Shown: positions 49,952 through 58,053 of the stretch, piece by piece
Layout of the letters: each line of letters begins with the position of its first letter
Position numbering within the stretch: position 1 is the stretch's first letter
Assembly (NCBI GenBank): GCA_963665405.2
Contig: CAXXUH010000004.1
Span: 372,001 to 436,000, forward strand
DNA length: 64,000 nt
Reading direction: 5' to 3'
DNA from: G963665405 sp963665405
GTDB taxonomy: Bacteria; Chloroflexota; Dehalococcoidia; Lucifugimonadales; G963665405
Translations under genes and position numbers: made by a program
The notes under the pieces: model-generated
Told to the model about the DNA's origin: nothing
The model's input: only the letters and a program-made list of their open reading frames with translations
The model's database searches: none

Positions 49952-51976
49952 ATGCCGAAGGGTAAGGGGTTCTATCGTCCGCGAGAGGTGCGGACGAGGT
50001 ACGAGAGGGACATCGGCGATCCCGGAGAGTACCCGTTCACCCGGGGTCTCTACCCCGAGATGTACCGTGCCCGGAAGCCGACGATTCGGGAGTTCGCCGG
50101 TCATGGACTGGCCCCCGACACCAACGAGCGGTTCCGGATGCTCCTCCGGGAGGGTACGACAGGCCTCTCGACCGCTTTCGACCTCCCGACCCTCATGGGG
50201 CGCGACTCCGACGATCCGATCAGCGAGGGGCAGGTCGGGTGGGACGGGGTCGCGGTGGACTCCCTGGCGGACGTCGAGGAGCTGTTCGGGGACATCCCAA
50301 TCGACGACATCTCGGTCTCGATGACGATCAACGCCCCGGCCGCCGTCGTCTGGGCGATGTACATCGCGATGGCCAGGAAGAGGGGAATTCCTCTCGACCG
50401 GCTCAGCGGCACCATCCAAAACGACATTCTAAAGGAGTACGTTGCCCAGAAGGAGTGGCTCTTCCCTGAAGAGCAGGGCGTCAACCTGGTCGTGGACACG
50501 ATCGAGTTCGCCGCCGGCCACATGCCGAAGTGGCATCCGGTGTCCATCAGCGGCTATCACATCAGGGAGGCCGGCTCGACCGCCGTTCAGGAGGTTGCCT
50601 ACACGCTGGCCGCCGGCGCCGAGTACGTGAGGAGGACGATCGAGCGGGGTCTGCGGGTCGACGACTTCGCCCAGCACCTCTCCTTCTTCTTCGACCTGCA
50701 CAACAACTTCCTCGAGGAGGTCGCAAAGCTCCGCGCCGCCCGAAGACTCTGGGCCCGGATGATGAAGGAGCGGTTCGGAGCGACCGACCCTCGCTCCCAG
50801 TGGTGCCGGATGCATGTCCAGACCGCCGGCGCCACGCTGAGCCGCAACGAACCCCTGAACAACCTGATCCGCGTGGCACTCCAGGCCATGGCCGGCATGC
50901 TCGGAGGGGCGCAGAGCATCCACACCAACTCTTACGACGAGGTTCTCTGCACGCCCACCGAAGACGCGGTCAAGCTGGCGATCCGCACCCAGCAGATCAT
51001 CCAGGACGAGACCGGCGTCTCGGACTTTCCCGACCCGCTCGGCGGGTCGTATCTCATCGAGAAGCTGACCGGCGAGATCGAGGCGGAGGCCGAGGCCGAG
51101 ATCGACCGGATCGAGCACATGGGCGGGATGACCGCCGCGGCGCGGGAGGGCTATCCACAGCGGATGATCCGCGCCGCCGCGTCGGCCTACGAGGACGCGG
51201 TCGAGCGCGGCGAGATCGTCGCGGTCGGCGTCAACAAGTACCGGACCGGGGAGGTCGACGAGCCCCTGAGCGTCTCGGCCGAGCTTGAGACGCGCAGAGG
51301 CTACGAGAAGGCCCAGCTCAAACGGCTGAAAAAGGTGAAGCAGACGAGGGACCTTCGCTCGGTCGAGAGGGCTCTGGACGTCGTGCGCGGCGCGGCTCGG
51401 TCGGGCGACAACATGATGCCGTCGCTGATCGCCGCGGTCGAGACCTACGCCACCCTCGGAGAGGTCTGCCGGACCCTCCAGGAGGTCTGGGGAGAGCACA
51501 AGGAGCGTGAGATATTCGGGGCGCCCCCGAGGGCCGTCGCCATGGGAGACGTGGTCCGCAAATACCGCCTGACCCGGCCTCTGCGAATCCTTATCGCCAA
51601 GGGCGGGCTGGACGGGCACGACCGGATCATCTACACCCTGGCCGAGTTCTACAGGGACCTGGGCGCGGAGGTGATCTACCCCGGCCTGCACTGCTCGATG
51701 CGGGAGATCGCCAAACGAGCGATGGAGGAAGACGTCGACGTGGTCGGCATCTCGACCCACATCGGCTCGCCGGTCGTGTTCTTCGAGCGGCTGGCCGAGC
51801 ACCTTCGGGAGGTCGGCAAGGAGGCCACGCTGATCGGTGGCGGGGTCATCCGGACCAGGGAGCTTGAGGCGCTGGAGTCGTTCGGCGTCAAGTACTTCTC
51901 CCCGGTCGGCACCCCGTTCGAGGAGATCGCGCGGTTCTTGTACGAGGAGGCGCGGAGGCGTGACAACGGGGCGTAA
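49952..51976 (+). CDS. B12-dependent acyl-CoA mutase (methylmalonyl-CoA mutase family)
   Basis: 674 residues from ATG 49952 (AGGAGG upstream). Residues 1-530 are the mutase TIM barrel: GEYPFTRGLYPEMY, STAFDLPTLMGRDSDDP, SVSMTINAPAAVVWAMY, LSGTIQNDILKEYVAQ, SISGYHIREAGSTAVQE and GAQSIHTNSYDEVLCTPT. The last 130 residues are the cobalamin-binding domain in the same chain. There the usual DxHxxG reads DGHDRI (glycine replaced) and the SxL motif reads STH, while IGGGVI keeps the GG motif. The enzyme rearranges a branched acyl-CoA, probably methylmalonyl- or isobutyryl-CoA. It overlaps the MeaB-like gene by 17 bases. Confidence 0.88.
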   Translation: MPKGKGFYRPREVRTRYERDIGDPGEYPFTRGLYPEMYRARKPTIREFAGHGLAPDTNERFRMLLREGTTGLSTAFDLPTLMGRDSDDPISEGQVGWDGVAVDSLADVEELFGDIPIDDISVSMTINAPAAVVWAMYIAMARKRGIPLDRLSGTIQNDILKEYVAQKEWLFPEEQGVNLVVDTIEFAAGHMPKWHPVSISGYHIREAGSTAVQEVAYTLAAGAEYVRRTIERGLRVDDFAQHLSFFFDLHNNFLEEVAKLRAARRLWARMMKERFGATDPRSQWCRMHVQTAGATLSRNEPLNNLIRVALQAMAGMLGGAQSIHTNSYDEVLCTPTEDAVKLAIRTQQIIQDETGVSDFPDPLGGSYLIEKLTGEIEAEAEAEIDRIEHMGGMTAAAREGYPQRMIRAAASAYEDAVERGEIVAVGVNKYRTGEVDEPLSVSAELETRRGYEKAQLKRLKKVKQTRDLRSVERALDVVRGAARSGDNMMPSLIAAVETYATLGEVCRTLQEVWGEHKEREIFGAPPRAVAMGDVVRKYRLTRPLRILIAKGGLDGHDRIIYTLAEFYRDLGAEVIYPGLHCSMREIAKRAMEEDVDVVGISTHIGSPVVFFERLAEHLREVGKEATLIGGGVIRTRELEALESFGVKYFSPVGTPFEEIARFLYEEARRRDNGA

Positions 51977-52697
51977 GAAGGCGTCGCGCGCGATCCCGGA
52001 CCCCAGCAAGCTGGCCCGGCTGATCTCGGCGGCCCACGCGGACTCGAACTTCTCCGCGGCCGGCCTGCCGGACCGCAGGGCCCACGTCGTCGGTGTGACT
52101 GGCTCCACCGCGGCGGGGAAGAGCACCCTCATCGACAAGATCATCGGCGTCGTGCGCCAGGACGGTCTCACGGTGGTCGTCCTGGCCATCGACCCGACGG
52201 AGGAGGACTCCGGGGGCGCCATCCTCGGAGACGCCATCCGTATGAGGGACCACTACCTCGACCCCGGCGTCTTCCTGCGGAGCTTCGGCTCGCGTGGCGC
52301 CCTGTCCGCGGTGACGCTGCGTCTGCCCCAGGTGATCGACGTCGCGGCCCGCTTCGCGGACCTAGTTCTGGTCGAGACCGCCGGCGCGGGTCAGGCCGAC
52401 ACGGCCCTCAGGAAGAGCGTCGACACGTTCGTGACGCTGGCCGATCCCCGAGGCGACGCGATCACTCTGCTGAAGGCGGGCCACCACAGGCATGCCCACA
52501 TCCTGGTGGCGAACGCCCGGACCGGATCGGAGGACGAGGAGCGGTTTTTCTCGCTGGCGAGGTCTTTCGTCGAGACGCTACCGCCGTCGGATGGGTGGAA
52601 GGTGCCGTTCTTCAGGGTCGGCGCGCTAAGCGGCGACGGCGTGCCGGAACTGGTCCGCCAGGGACTCTTCGCCCATCGGAAATCGCTCGGACGGTGA
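51960..52697 (+). CDS. MeaB/ArgK-like P-loop protein
   Basis: 245 residues from GTG 51960, which overlaps the mutase 3' end. The G1 loop is VVGVTGSTAAGKSTLIDKII, and DPTEEDSGGAILGDAIRM is a MeaB hallmark; VLVETAGAGQADTALR replaces the ETVGVGQ switch. The G4 guanine-specificity motif NKxD, normally at this spot, reads ILVANARTGSED, and the C-terminal dimerisation arm of MeaB is missing. MeaB proteins chaperone and reload B12-dependent mutases. This one may work differently or use another nucleotide. The tight linkage to the mutase supports a chaperone role. Confidence 0.82.
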   Translation: MTTGRKKASRAIPDPSKLARLISAAHADSNFSAAGLPDRRAHVVGVTGSTAAGKSTLIDKIIGVVRQDGLTVVVLAIDPTEEDSGGAILGDAIRMRDHYLDPGVFLRSFGSRGALSAVTLRLPQVIDVAARFADLVLVETAGAGQADTALRKSVDTFVTLADPRGDAITLLKAGHHRHAHILVANARTGSEDEERFFSLARSFVETLPPSDGWKVPFFRVGALSGDGVPELVRQGLFAHRKSLGR

Positions 52698-52707
52698 CCC
52701 CCGGAGG

Positions 52708-53466
52708 TCACTGAGCCAGCCATCCTCCGTCTACAGCCAGGGCGTGCCCGGTCACGAACGACGATCCCTCGGAGCAGAGCCACAGCACCGCCCCGCTGAC
52801 CTCTTCTGGGCTGCCGAAGCGGCCGTTGGGCTGGGCCGCCATCCACTGCTCCTCTGCCTCGGGCCGCCGGACGAAGACGTCCTCCAGGAGCGGGGTGCGG
52901 ATGATGCTGGGGCAGACCGCGTTGACGCGGATTCCGCGCCGGGCGTACTCGAGCGCCGCCTGCTTGGTCAGGCCGATCACGCCGTGCTTGCTGGCGTTGT
53001 AGGCGGGGGTCGCACCGCCGACCATCCCGGCTATCGACGAGGTGTTGACCACGGCCCCGCCGCCGTGGTCCAGCATATGCCGGATCTCGTACTTCATGCA
53101 GAGCCAGACGCCCTTGAGGTTCACGTCGATGACACGGTTCCACTCGTCCTCGGGGAACTCGTGCGTCTCCACGGTCGGGCCCGATATGCCCGCGTTGTTG
53201 AACGCGCAGTGAAGCCCTCCGTAGGTCTCGACGGTCCGGTCCACCAGCGACTCGGCGTCGGACGCCTTCGACACGTCGGCGTGGATGAAGATGCCCCGTC
53301 CGCCATCCTTCTCGATCATGCCGACGGTCTCACCCCCGCCCTCGGCGTTCACGTCGGACACGACGACCTTTGCCCCCTCTTGGGCGAACGCGAGGGCGGT
53401 GGCCCGGCCGATCCCCGACCCTCCACCCGTCACCAGCGCGACCCTGTCCTCGAAACGATCAGCCAT
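52708..53466 (-). CDS. short-chain dehydrogenase/reductase (SDR)
   Basis: 252 residues from ATG 53466. Classical SDR signatures are all present: VALVTGGGSGIGRATALAFA (TGxxxGIG, cofactor binding), HCAFNNAGISGP (NNAG), VVNTSSIAGMVGG with the catalytic serine, YNASKHGVIGLTKQAALEYA (YxxxK) and the C-terminal HALAVDGGWLAQ. VVVSDVNAEGG, with aspartate after the second strand, favours NAD(H). The substrate is unknown. It is convergent with the MeaB-like gene, and upstream lies tRNA-Leu. Confidence 0.93.
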   Translation of the reverse strand: MADRFEDRVALVTGGGSGIGRATALAFAQEGAKVVVSDVNAEGGGETVGMIEKDGGRGIFIHADVSKASDAESLVDRTVETYGGLHCAFNNAGISGPTVETHEFPEDEWNRVIDVNLKGVWLCMKYEIRHMLDHGGGAVVNTSSIAGMVGGATPAYNASKHGVIGLTKQAALEYARRGIRVNAVCPSIIRTPLLEDVFVRRPEAEEQWMAAQPNGRFGSPEEVSGAVLWLCSEGSSFVTGHALAVDGGWLAQ

Positions 53467-53559
53467 GTCAAAGCCCCCTCTTTGAAATCCTCGGAACGAG
53501 CCGGCGGGCGAAAAGCTCACTGATCCGGGCGTTCCTCACCGGAGTATACTGCGTGTGGA

Positions 53560-53642
53560 GCCCAGGTGGCGAAATGGCAGACGCGGCAGACTTAAAATCT
53601 GCTTCCCGCAAGGGAGTGGGGGTTCGATTCCCTCCCTGGGCA
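53560..53642 (+). tRNA. tRNA-Leu (anticodon UAA)
   Basis: Starts GCCCAGGTGGCGAAATGG, anticodon stem GCAGA/TCTGC with loop CTTAAAA (anticodon TAA), long variable arm TTCCCGCAAGGGAGT, T-arm GGGGGTTCGATTCCC and acceptor CCTGGGC-A. The long variable arm and UAA identify leucine. CCA is not encoded in full. TATACT at 53545-53550 is a probable -10 box ten bases upstream. Confidence 0.95.
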
Positions 53643-53677
53643 CCGGTACAAGAAGAGGGCCCCGTAGGGGATTCGCC

Positions 53678-54265
53678 TCAGCCGCCAGTCAGGCCAGACA
53701 CCAACTCTGAAGGCTCCACCTGCGCTATCGCAGAAAACCCCTTGGTCTTCCTGAAGCCCATGCGGTGCACGAAATTGCTCATCGAGTCGGATGGATCAAT
53801 TGAAGCCATGTTCAGCCTCTCCAAGGTTCTCCTTGGGATGGCAGCGGAGACAATCGGTTGCTCCTCGATGTGGCCACTCCGAGTATCCAAGAGTGTTCCG
53901 AGGGCCGTCACGATAACGAACTCGACTGGGAGGAGCGCAAGAATCTCCCTAGCCACCCTCAGGACGCAACTGCACACGTAGTCCTGATACAGCTCGTTGA
54001 ATTTAGAGGTGGGGATTCGCTTAACAGACAACTTGCCGCTCTTGAGTAGAGACCTAGTTTCCAGAGGAATGACTTCATCGGCGTTTACCCGAAAAACTGC
54101 CCCTATTGTCCTCTGGTCGGGTACATTGAATTCGAACGATGAACCCAGCGACTGGATATCGGCAAATGGATCAGTTTCTCGAATGGTTTCCAAGTACGCC
54201 TCGGAGTCCCCGGATAGTATTCTAGACGCAAGGTCTCTCGTTTCCTCCCAATCTGCCCTTAGCAT
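53678..54265 (-). CDS. hypothetical protein of the tRNA-Leu insertion
   Basis: 195 residues from ATG 54265 (an upstream start at 54325 would enlarge the overlap with the next gene). I recognise no family: it has a mixed alpha/beta look with VRVAREILALLPVEFVIVTA as a hydrophobic core helix and strand, and EEQPIVSAAIPRRTLERLNM. Base composition is less GC-rich than the flanks. It overlaps the upstream coiled-coil gene by 44 bases on the same strand, so both are probably one transcript. Confidence 0.65.
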   Translation of the reverse strand: MLRADWEETRDLASRILSGDSEAYLETIRETDPFADIQSLGSSFEFNVPDQRTIGAVFRVNADEVIPLETRSLLKSGKLSVKRIPTSKFNELYQDYVCSCVLRVAREILALLPVEFVIVTALGTLLDTRSGHIEEQPIVSAAIPRRTLERLNMASIDPSDSMSNFVHRMGFRKTKGFSAIAQVEPSELVSGLTGG

Positions 54266-54692
54266 CCTTGAATAGTCTGAGGGCGTGCTCGTAGTCGGAC
54301 TGATCTTGACGAATCGCTTCCTCAAGCTCCTCGGCTAACCGACTTCGCTGTGTCTCGACTCGCCGCAAGAGCTTGTCCAGAAAGGTGGGCGTGCAAGTCG
54401 CTAAAATTGAACGAGCGCGGTTCTCGTTCGTATGACTCACACTCAACTCTTCAGGAGGTGCCAGGACTGCCAGACCGTCCCAGTCCCACTTGTCTCCGCA
54501 CTCCTTGTGGGTAGATTGCAGCAACGCGACACGATTCTCATATAACGCCACCTCGTGAGCAGCCAGCTCCAACTCCCGCATCTTGTGGATTCGCGCATGC
54601 TCTCTTTGCAGTTGCCGCTGCTGCCTTTGAGCTTCTCGCTCAGCGCGGCGTGCAGCCGCCTGCATTGAACGGAGCGTCCCTTTCCAGCCCAT
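54222..54692 (-). CDS. hypothetical coiled-coil protein of the tRNA-Leu insertion
   Basis: 156 residues from ATG 54692 with AGGAGG seven bases upstream. MGWKGTLRSMQAAARRAERE is followed by a Q/R/E-rich coiled coil to about residue 60, then LAAHEVALYENRVALLQSTH, a short middle part with EENRARSI-like composition, and a second charged helix (VETQRSRLAEELEEAIRQDQ). The MGWKGTxRSxxAAxRxAxREAxR start occurs in small proteins of scattered bacteria, without a known role. It pairs with the next gene. Confidence 0.65.
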   Translation of the reverse strand: MGWKGTLRSMQAAARRAEREAQRQQRQLQREHARIHKMRELELAAHEVALYENRVALLQSTHKECGDKWDWDGLAVLAPPEELSVSHTNENRARSILATCTPTFLDKLLRRVETQRSRLAEELEEAIRQDQSDYEHALRLFKDAKGRLGGNERPCV

Positions 54693-55188
54693 GGCCCTGC
54701 CTCCTGATAAACGCAAAAAGGGAATCGACCTCATTACTTAGAACTGTCTGGCGGTGTTGGCCGACTGTGGTGACGGTCCATGTGCGCATAGTTAGGTGCT
54801 TCCGTGCTGCGTGTCAGACCATCGACGGGTGGCGGACTCTTGCCAGTCGTACAGACTTCCCATCAATGCTAGCATGCGTGGCAGTCGTCGCCAATGGCCT
54901 AGGCGAGTCGATGGGAAGCGGTGCCAGCGAGGTGCATAGCTTCACCTCGCATCCCCCCTCCGTACCGACACGGGCCGGAGGGGATCCGCAGACTTAACAT
55001 CTGCTTCCCGCAGGGGGGTGGGAGTTCGATTCCCTCCCTGGGCACTCGTACAACAAGAAGCGAGCCCCGCCGGGAAGGCCACCACCCTGTCCGCCGCCGC
55101 CTGGTGTGGCGGCACCCGCAAGGGTTAGGTATGGTACCATCGCGTGTCGGACCTCGATTCGTGACGAGCCGCAGCCAAGGAGCATCAC
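54693..55188. other. intergenic stretch with a tRNA-Leu remnant
   Basis: No gene. 54988-55045 copies the anticodon arm to acceptor end of the tRNA-Leu at 53560, with no 5' half, so it cannot form a functional tRNA. The region 54735-54980 shows nothing else. Confidence 0.6.
54988..55045 (+). pseudogene. partial tRNA-Leu copy (3' half)
   Basis: GCAGACTTAACATCTGC through CCTCCCTGGGCAC, 54 of 58 bases equal to 53586-53643. The 5' acceptor strand and D-arm are missing. Confidence 0.85.
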
Positions 55189-56031
55189 ATGCGCACAGGC
55201 GTCTACATCTTCCTCACCGATTACTCGATCGACGTGGCCGTCCTCGCGAAAAGGGCGGAGGAGCTGGGGTTCGAGTCGCTGTGGCTTCCCGAGCACCCGA
55301 TCATCCCGAAGCACCGTACGGTGCCGTTTCCCAGCGGCGACGGCGAGATTCCGAAGGAGTACTACGACTGTGTCGACCCCTTCGTGGCGCTGGGCAGGGC
55401 ATCAGCGGTGACGACCACGCTCAAGCTGGCGACCGGGATCTGCCTGGTACCGGAGCGCAACCCTCTGCTGCTCGCCAAGGAGATCGCCACCCTCGACCTC
55501 TACTCGGGGGGCAGGTTCCTCTTCGGGATCGGCGCGGGCTGGCTGAGGGAGGAGACGGAGATCATGGGCGGCGACTTCGATCATCGCTGGACCCAGACTC
55601 AGGAGTCGGTCTTGGCGATGAAGGCGCTCTGGACTAAGACCGAGAGCGAGTTTCATGGGAAGCACTACGATTTCCCGCCCGTCTACTCGTTTCCCCGTCC
55701 TGTTCAACGTCCCCACCCTCCGATCCATCTCGGAGGCAATGCGAAGAATGTGTTCAAACGGGTCGTCGGGTGGGGAGACGGGTGGATGCCGACTTCGCTG
55801 ACTCCCGAGGAGTGCGCGCGGGGCCGGGCCGAGCTGGATCGGCTGGCGGGAGAGGCAGGCCGGGACCCGGCTTCGATAGAGGTCTCCGCGTTTCACCAAC
55901 CCGTGGACCCGGACGTGTTTCGGCGGCTGGAGGATGCGGGGACGGACAGGGTGATCGTCCGGCTGGCGCCGGCGGCGGAGAAGGAGGCCCTCCAGGAGAT
56001 CGAGTCGGTCGCCGAGGCGGTTCTCCGGTAG
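55189..56031 (+). CDS. LLM-class (luciferase-like, F420-dependent) oxidoreductase
   Basis: 280 residues. TIM-barrel luciferase-like monooxygenase features: DVAVLAKRAEELGFESLWLP with EHP, LATGICLVPERNPLLLAKEI, LYSGGRFLFGIGAGWLREET and PPIHLGGNAKNVFKRVVGWG. The GAGW and the AKEIATLD..SGGR blocks are typical of the F420-dependent branch rather than FMN enzymes. It reduces or oxidises a hydride-accepting substrate with coenzyme F420, which would fit an actinobacterial or Chloroflexota-like host. Substrate unknown. No F420 biosynthesis gene is in the window. Confidence 0.9.
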   Translation: MRTGVYIFLTDYSIDVAVLAKRAEELGFESLWLPEHPIIPKHRTVPFPSGDGEIPKEYYDCVDPFVALGRASAVTTTLKLATGICLVPERNPLLLAKEIATLDLYSGGRFLFGIGAGWLREETEIMGGDFDHRWTQTQESVLAMKALWTKTESEFHGKHYDFPPVYSFPRPVQRPHPPIHLGGNAKNVFKRVVGWGDGWMPTSLTPEECARGRAELDRLAGEAGRDPASIEVSAFHQPVDPDVFRRLEDAGTDRVIVRLAPAAEKEALQEIESVAEAVLR

Positions 56032-56065
56032 CGGGATACTCAGAGGAGGGAGCGAGACGTCCGGG

Positions 56066-56227
56066 TCAGCGGATCGCCCTGTACTTGGCGATGCGGATCG
56101 CTATCAGGATCAGCGGCGGCACGAGGAACGAGGCCGCGAGGATGGTCGTGAGCCCTGCTCCCGCGGCCTGGGCCGCCAGTCCGATGACGGTCCCGGCCAC
56201 GGTGTAGAACAGGAAGTTCTTACCCAC
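56066..56227 (-). CDS. small two-helix membrane protein
   Basis: 53 residues from GTG 56227. GKNFLFYTVAGTVIGLAAQA and TILAASFLVPPLILIAIRIA are two hydrophobic helices, the second ending in basic KYRAIR. The product is not recognised. It follows the CxxC gene 56242-56430 by 14 bases and is probably co-transcribed. A comparable small membrane gene follows the paralogous locus at 42386. Confidence 0.6.
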   Translation of the reverse strand: MGKNFLFYTVAGTVIGLAAQAAGAGLTTILAASFLVPPLILIAIRIAKYRAIR

Positions 56228-56241
56228 GGCTGCGCTCCCGG

Positions 56242-56430
56242 CTAGGCGGCCCGCACACACATGACCGAGACGAGCTCGTTGGACGGAAGGTCCTTATGAT
56301 GAAGCAGCCGGTCATCGTCGCCGTCGATCTCGATCCAGACCCTGGGCTCTCCGGCCTGGCACGTAAGGCAGGCCTCCGGGGTCTCTCCATATGTAACGAC
56401 GTGGGCTCGGATCAGCTCTAGGTCTATCAT
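56242..56430 (-). CDS. small CxxC protein, paralogue of the 42386 gene
   Basis: 62 residues. MIDLELIRAHVVTYGETPEA then CLTCQAGEPRVWIEIDGDDD matches 42386-42610 over its first 35 residues, with conserved IRAH, TYG, TPE, CxxC and GEP. The end DRLLHHKDLPSNELVSVMCV is different. Function unknown. The direct-repeat box 56521-56546 lies about 90 bases upstream. Confidence 0.65.
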   Translation of the reverse strand: MIDLELIRAHVVTYGETPEACLTCQAGEPRVWIEIDGDDDRLLHHKDLPSNELVSVMCVRAA

Positions 56431-57076
56431 AGCTACTGTTGCACCTCTATCTGTTGTCCGTCTGAGGAAATCGTATCCTCGGCAGGTGTAGGTCTCGCGA
56501 ATCAGTGTGACGCTCCGCCGCAGAAGCGGCCAAGAACCGGTAAAAGGATTGTCAGACTCCGAATGTCTGCTGCAAGACGAGGGGGGCTCACGAACGGCTA
56601 GGGATAGGGCTCCAGGGAGGGGTTGCTGGAGGGCGCGGCGGCTACGCGCCGCGTGTCGGGTGGCTCAGCAGGAGGGGGTCCGCGGAGCAAAAACACGGGC
56701 AGCGAGGAGACTCACAGAGGGTAGGCCGAATGAGCTCCTCACTGCCCATGCTTCAAGGATAACGGCCGTCTATGTGATCCGGCACCGTCCGAAGGTACCG
56801 GGCGGCCGTGCCGTTGCCGTCGCTGGGGCGGAGCCTGCCGACGCCGGCCGGTGAGCTCTGGGGCACTGGATGCCTTTCCGGGGGAGATCTGATCTAGGCG
56901 GCCGCTCTCACGGGGCGACCTGGGGAGTGACGATACGTGGACCCTGGCATGGTAGTGGAATATGGGGAGTGCGGATCCCGAATTGTCGGGATTGCTGGGA
57001 GCCTGACGGTCTCCGTCAGCTACCCCATTCCTGGCCAAAAAGGAGGCCGGGCGGATGGCCGACGGGTCGGTCCGGC
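56431..57076. other. intergenic stretch with regulatory box, otherwise empty
   Basis: Holds direct-repeat box 2 (56521-56546), a GC-rich stem-loop near 56637-56656 (CGCGGC..GCCGCG) and CTGACGG-TCT-CCGTCAG at 57003-57019. These could be terminators or a structured RNA, but I see no known RNA class. Open frames here are low-complexity and not convincing. Confidence 0.45.
56521..56546 (-). promoter_or_regulatory. 11-bp-period direct-repeat box, site 2
   Basis: CAGAAGCG at 56521 and AAGAACCG at 56532, 11 bp apart, followed by GTAAAAG. Same form as 42743-42767 and 57474-57499. Confidence 0.6.
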
Positions 57077-57298
57077 CTAGTGCTCGCTGGCGGCGCTGCT
57101 CTTTGCAGGCGTCTCCGTCTCCGAGCTGGCGGATCGGACCGGATGGGTGTCGCCGAAGGGCCTGTCGCCGGCATAGTTCTGAAACTCGCCCTCGGCGCCG
57201 CAGGTGGAGCAGACGCCCTTGCTCATGGGTCCTGACGGAGGCTCGATAAGCCACCGATGCCGACAGGTTACCGTGCCCTGACCCTGCGCTTCTAGCAT
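57077..57298 (-). CDS. small zinc-ribbon-like protein
   Basis: 73 residues from ATG 57298, with GAGGGAG upstream. TCRHRWLIEPPSGPMSKG then VCSTCGAEGEFQNYAGD shows Cys-x-His and CxxC metal ligands, the pattern CxHxWxIExPxGPxSxGxCxxCG of a small zinc ribbon known from Chloroflexota and actinobacteria. The final 30 residues (TETPAKSSAASEH) are low-complexity and probably disordered. Function unknown. It has the third direct-repeat box about 175 bases upstream. Confidence 0.7.
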   Translation of the reverse strand: MLEAQGQGTVTCRHRWLIEPPSGPMSKGVCSTCGAEGEFQNYAGDRPFGDTHPVRSASSETETPAKSSAASEH

Positions 57299-57651
57299 TC
57301 GACTCCCTCGCGGTGTGGAGACAAGGGGGGCTGTCTCGCTACTCGGTGGGTCCGTCCTTCCGGCTATGGATCCGCTGGATGCCGTCCGAACGAGCCCGAT
57401 GACCGTACAGCTACACCTTCAGATTATTTGCCCGGGGACCGGGCGCTCGGCAAAGACCATGTGACATCCTGCGAAGAAACGATAAAGATTCGGTAAACCT
57501 TCGCCCCCCTGTAATCACCAGTCTAGGGTCGCAAAGGTTCGTCCACACCGTACAAAGGTCCCGTCGGACCGGGCCTTTCGGCGCATCCGGACGCGTAGGA
57601 GCTCGAGATCTCGCCGGCCTCGTTGTGAGATGGAGGCGGACGGGACGCCCG
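57299..57651. other. intergenic stretch with regulatory box
   Basis: Between two minus-strand genes. It contains direct-repeat box 3 (57474-57499) and, on the minus strand, TAATCT near 57423 that could be a -10 box for the zinc-ribbon gene. No gene seen. Confidence 0.5.
57474..57499 (-). promoter_or_regulatory. 11-bp-period direct-repeat box, site 3
   Basis: AAGAAACG at 57474 and AAGATTCG at 57485, 11 bp apart, followed by GTAAACC. Same form as the boxes at 42743 and 56521. Confidence 0.6.
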
Positions 57652-58053
57652 CTATCCGACGATCGCCGCCGCCGCCGCGCAGGCATCCCGTATCGCCTGC
57701 ATGAGCTGCTTGCGCGTGCACGACTTGATGACGTAGCCGATGGCGCCCGCCTCGAGCGCGGGACCGAGGAACTCGTCCTCGTACGAAGTGAGCATGACGA
57801 TCGCCACGTCCGGGCGGCTCTCGTGGAGAAACCGGGTGGCCTCGATGCCGTCCATGCCCGGCAGCCGAATGTCCATCAGGACCACGTCAACATCGAGGTC
57901 TCGAAGCTCGTGGAGCGCGACCTCGGCGTCGCCCGCCGAGCCGACGAGCTGGACGTCCTGCTCGAGCTCCATCAGCGACTTCAGAACCTCCCGGAGCGTG
58001 GGCTGATCTTCCACGTGGTAGACGCGGATCGGGGACGACGTCTGGTAAATCAT
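57652..58053 (-). CDS. receiver-only response regulator (CheY-like)
   Basis: 133 residues. A complete receiver domain: VYHVEDQPTLREVLKSL (acid pocket E15, D16), VDVVLMDIRLPGMDGIEA with phosphoacceptor D61, IVMLTSYEDEFLGPAL (switch threonine) and GYVIKSCTRKQLMQAI (conserved lysine). It resembles the receiver of NarL-type regulators but has no DNA-binding domain; the frame stops after ACAAAAAIVG and the following sequence shows no recognisable HTH. No kinase gene is nearby. It may act by protein contact, or have lost its output domain. Confidence 0.88.
   Translation of the reverse strand: MIYQTSSPIRVYHVEDQPTLREVLKSLMELEQDVQLVGSAGDAEVALHELRDLDVDVVLMDIRLPGMDGIEATRFLHESRPDVAIVMLTSYEDEFLGPALEAGAIGYVIKSCTRKQLMQAIRDACAAAAAIVG

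Larger units (their letters stand above)
53586..55045. mobile_element. small insertion at the tRNA-Leu 3' half
   Basis: The tRNA 3' half (53586-53643) recurs as a partial copy at 54988-55045 with four mismatches over 58 bases. The 1.34 kb between carries two hypothetical genes of noticeably lower GC than the surroundings. This is the layout of a tRNA-targeted element, but no integrase is present, so it may be the remains of one. Confidence 0.6.

Noticed and set aside
50429..52237. 602-codon frame antisense to the mutase
   Set aside because: Shadow of the mutase; no known domain.
57411..57686. possible output domain of the response regulator in another frame
   Set aside because: No HTH motif is visible; the regulator is best treated as receiver-only.
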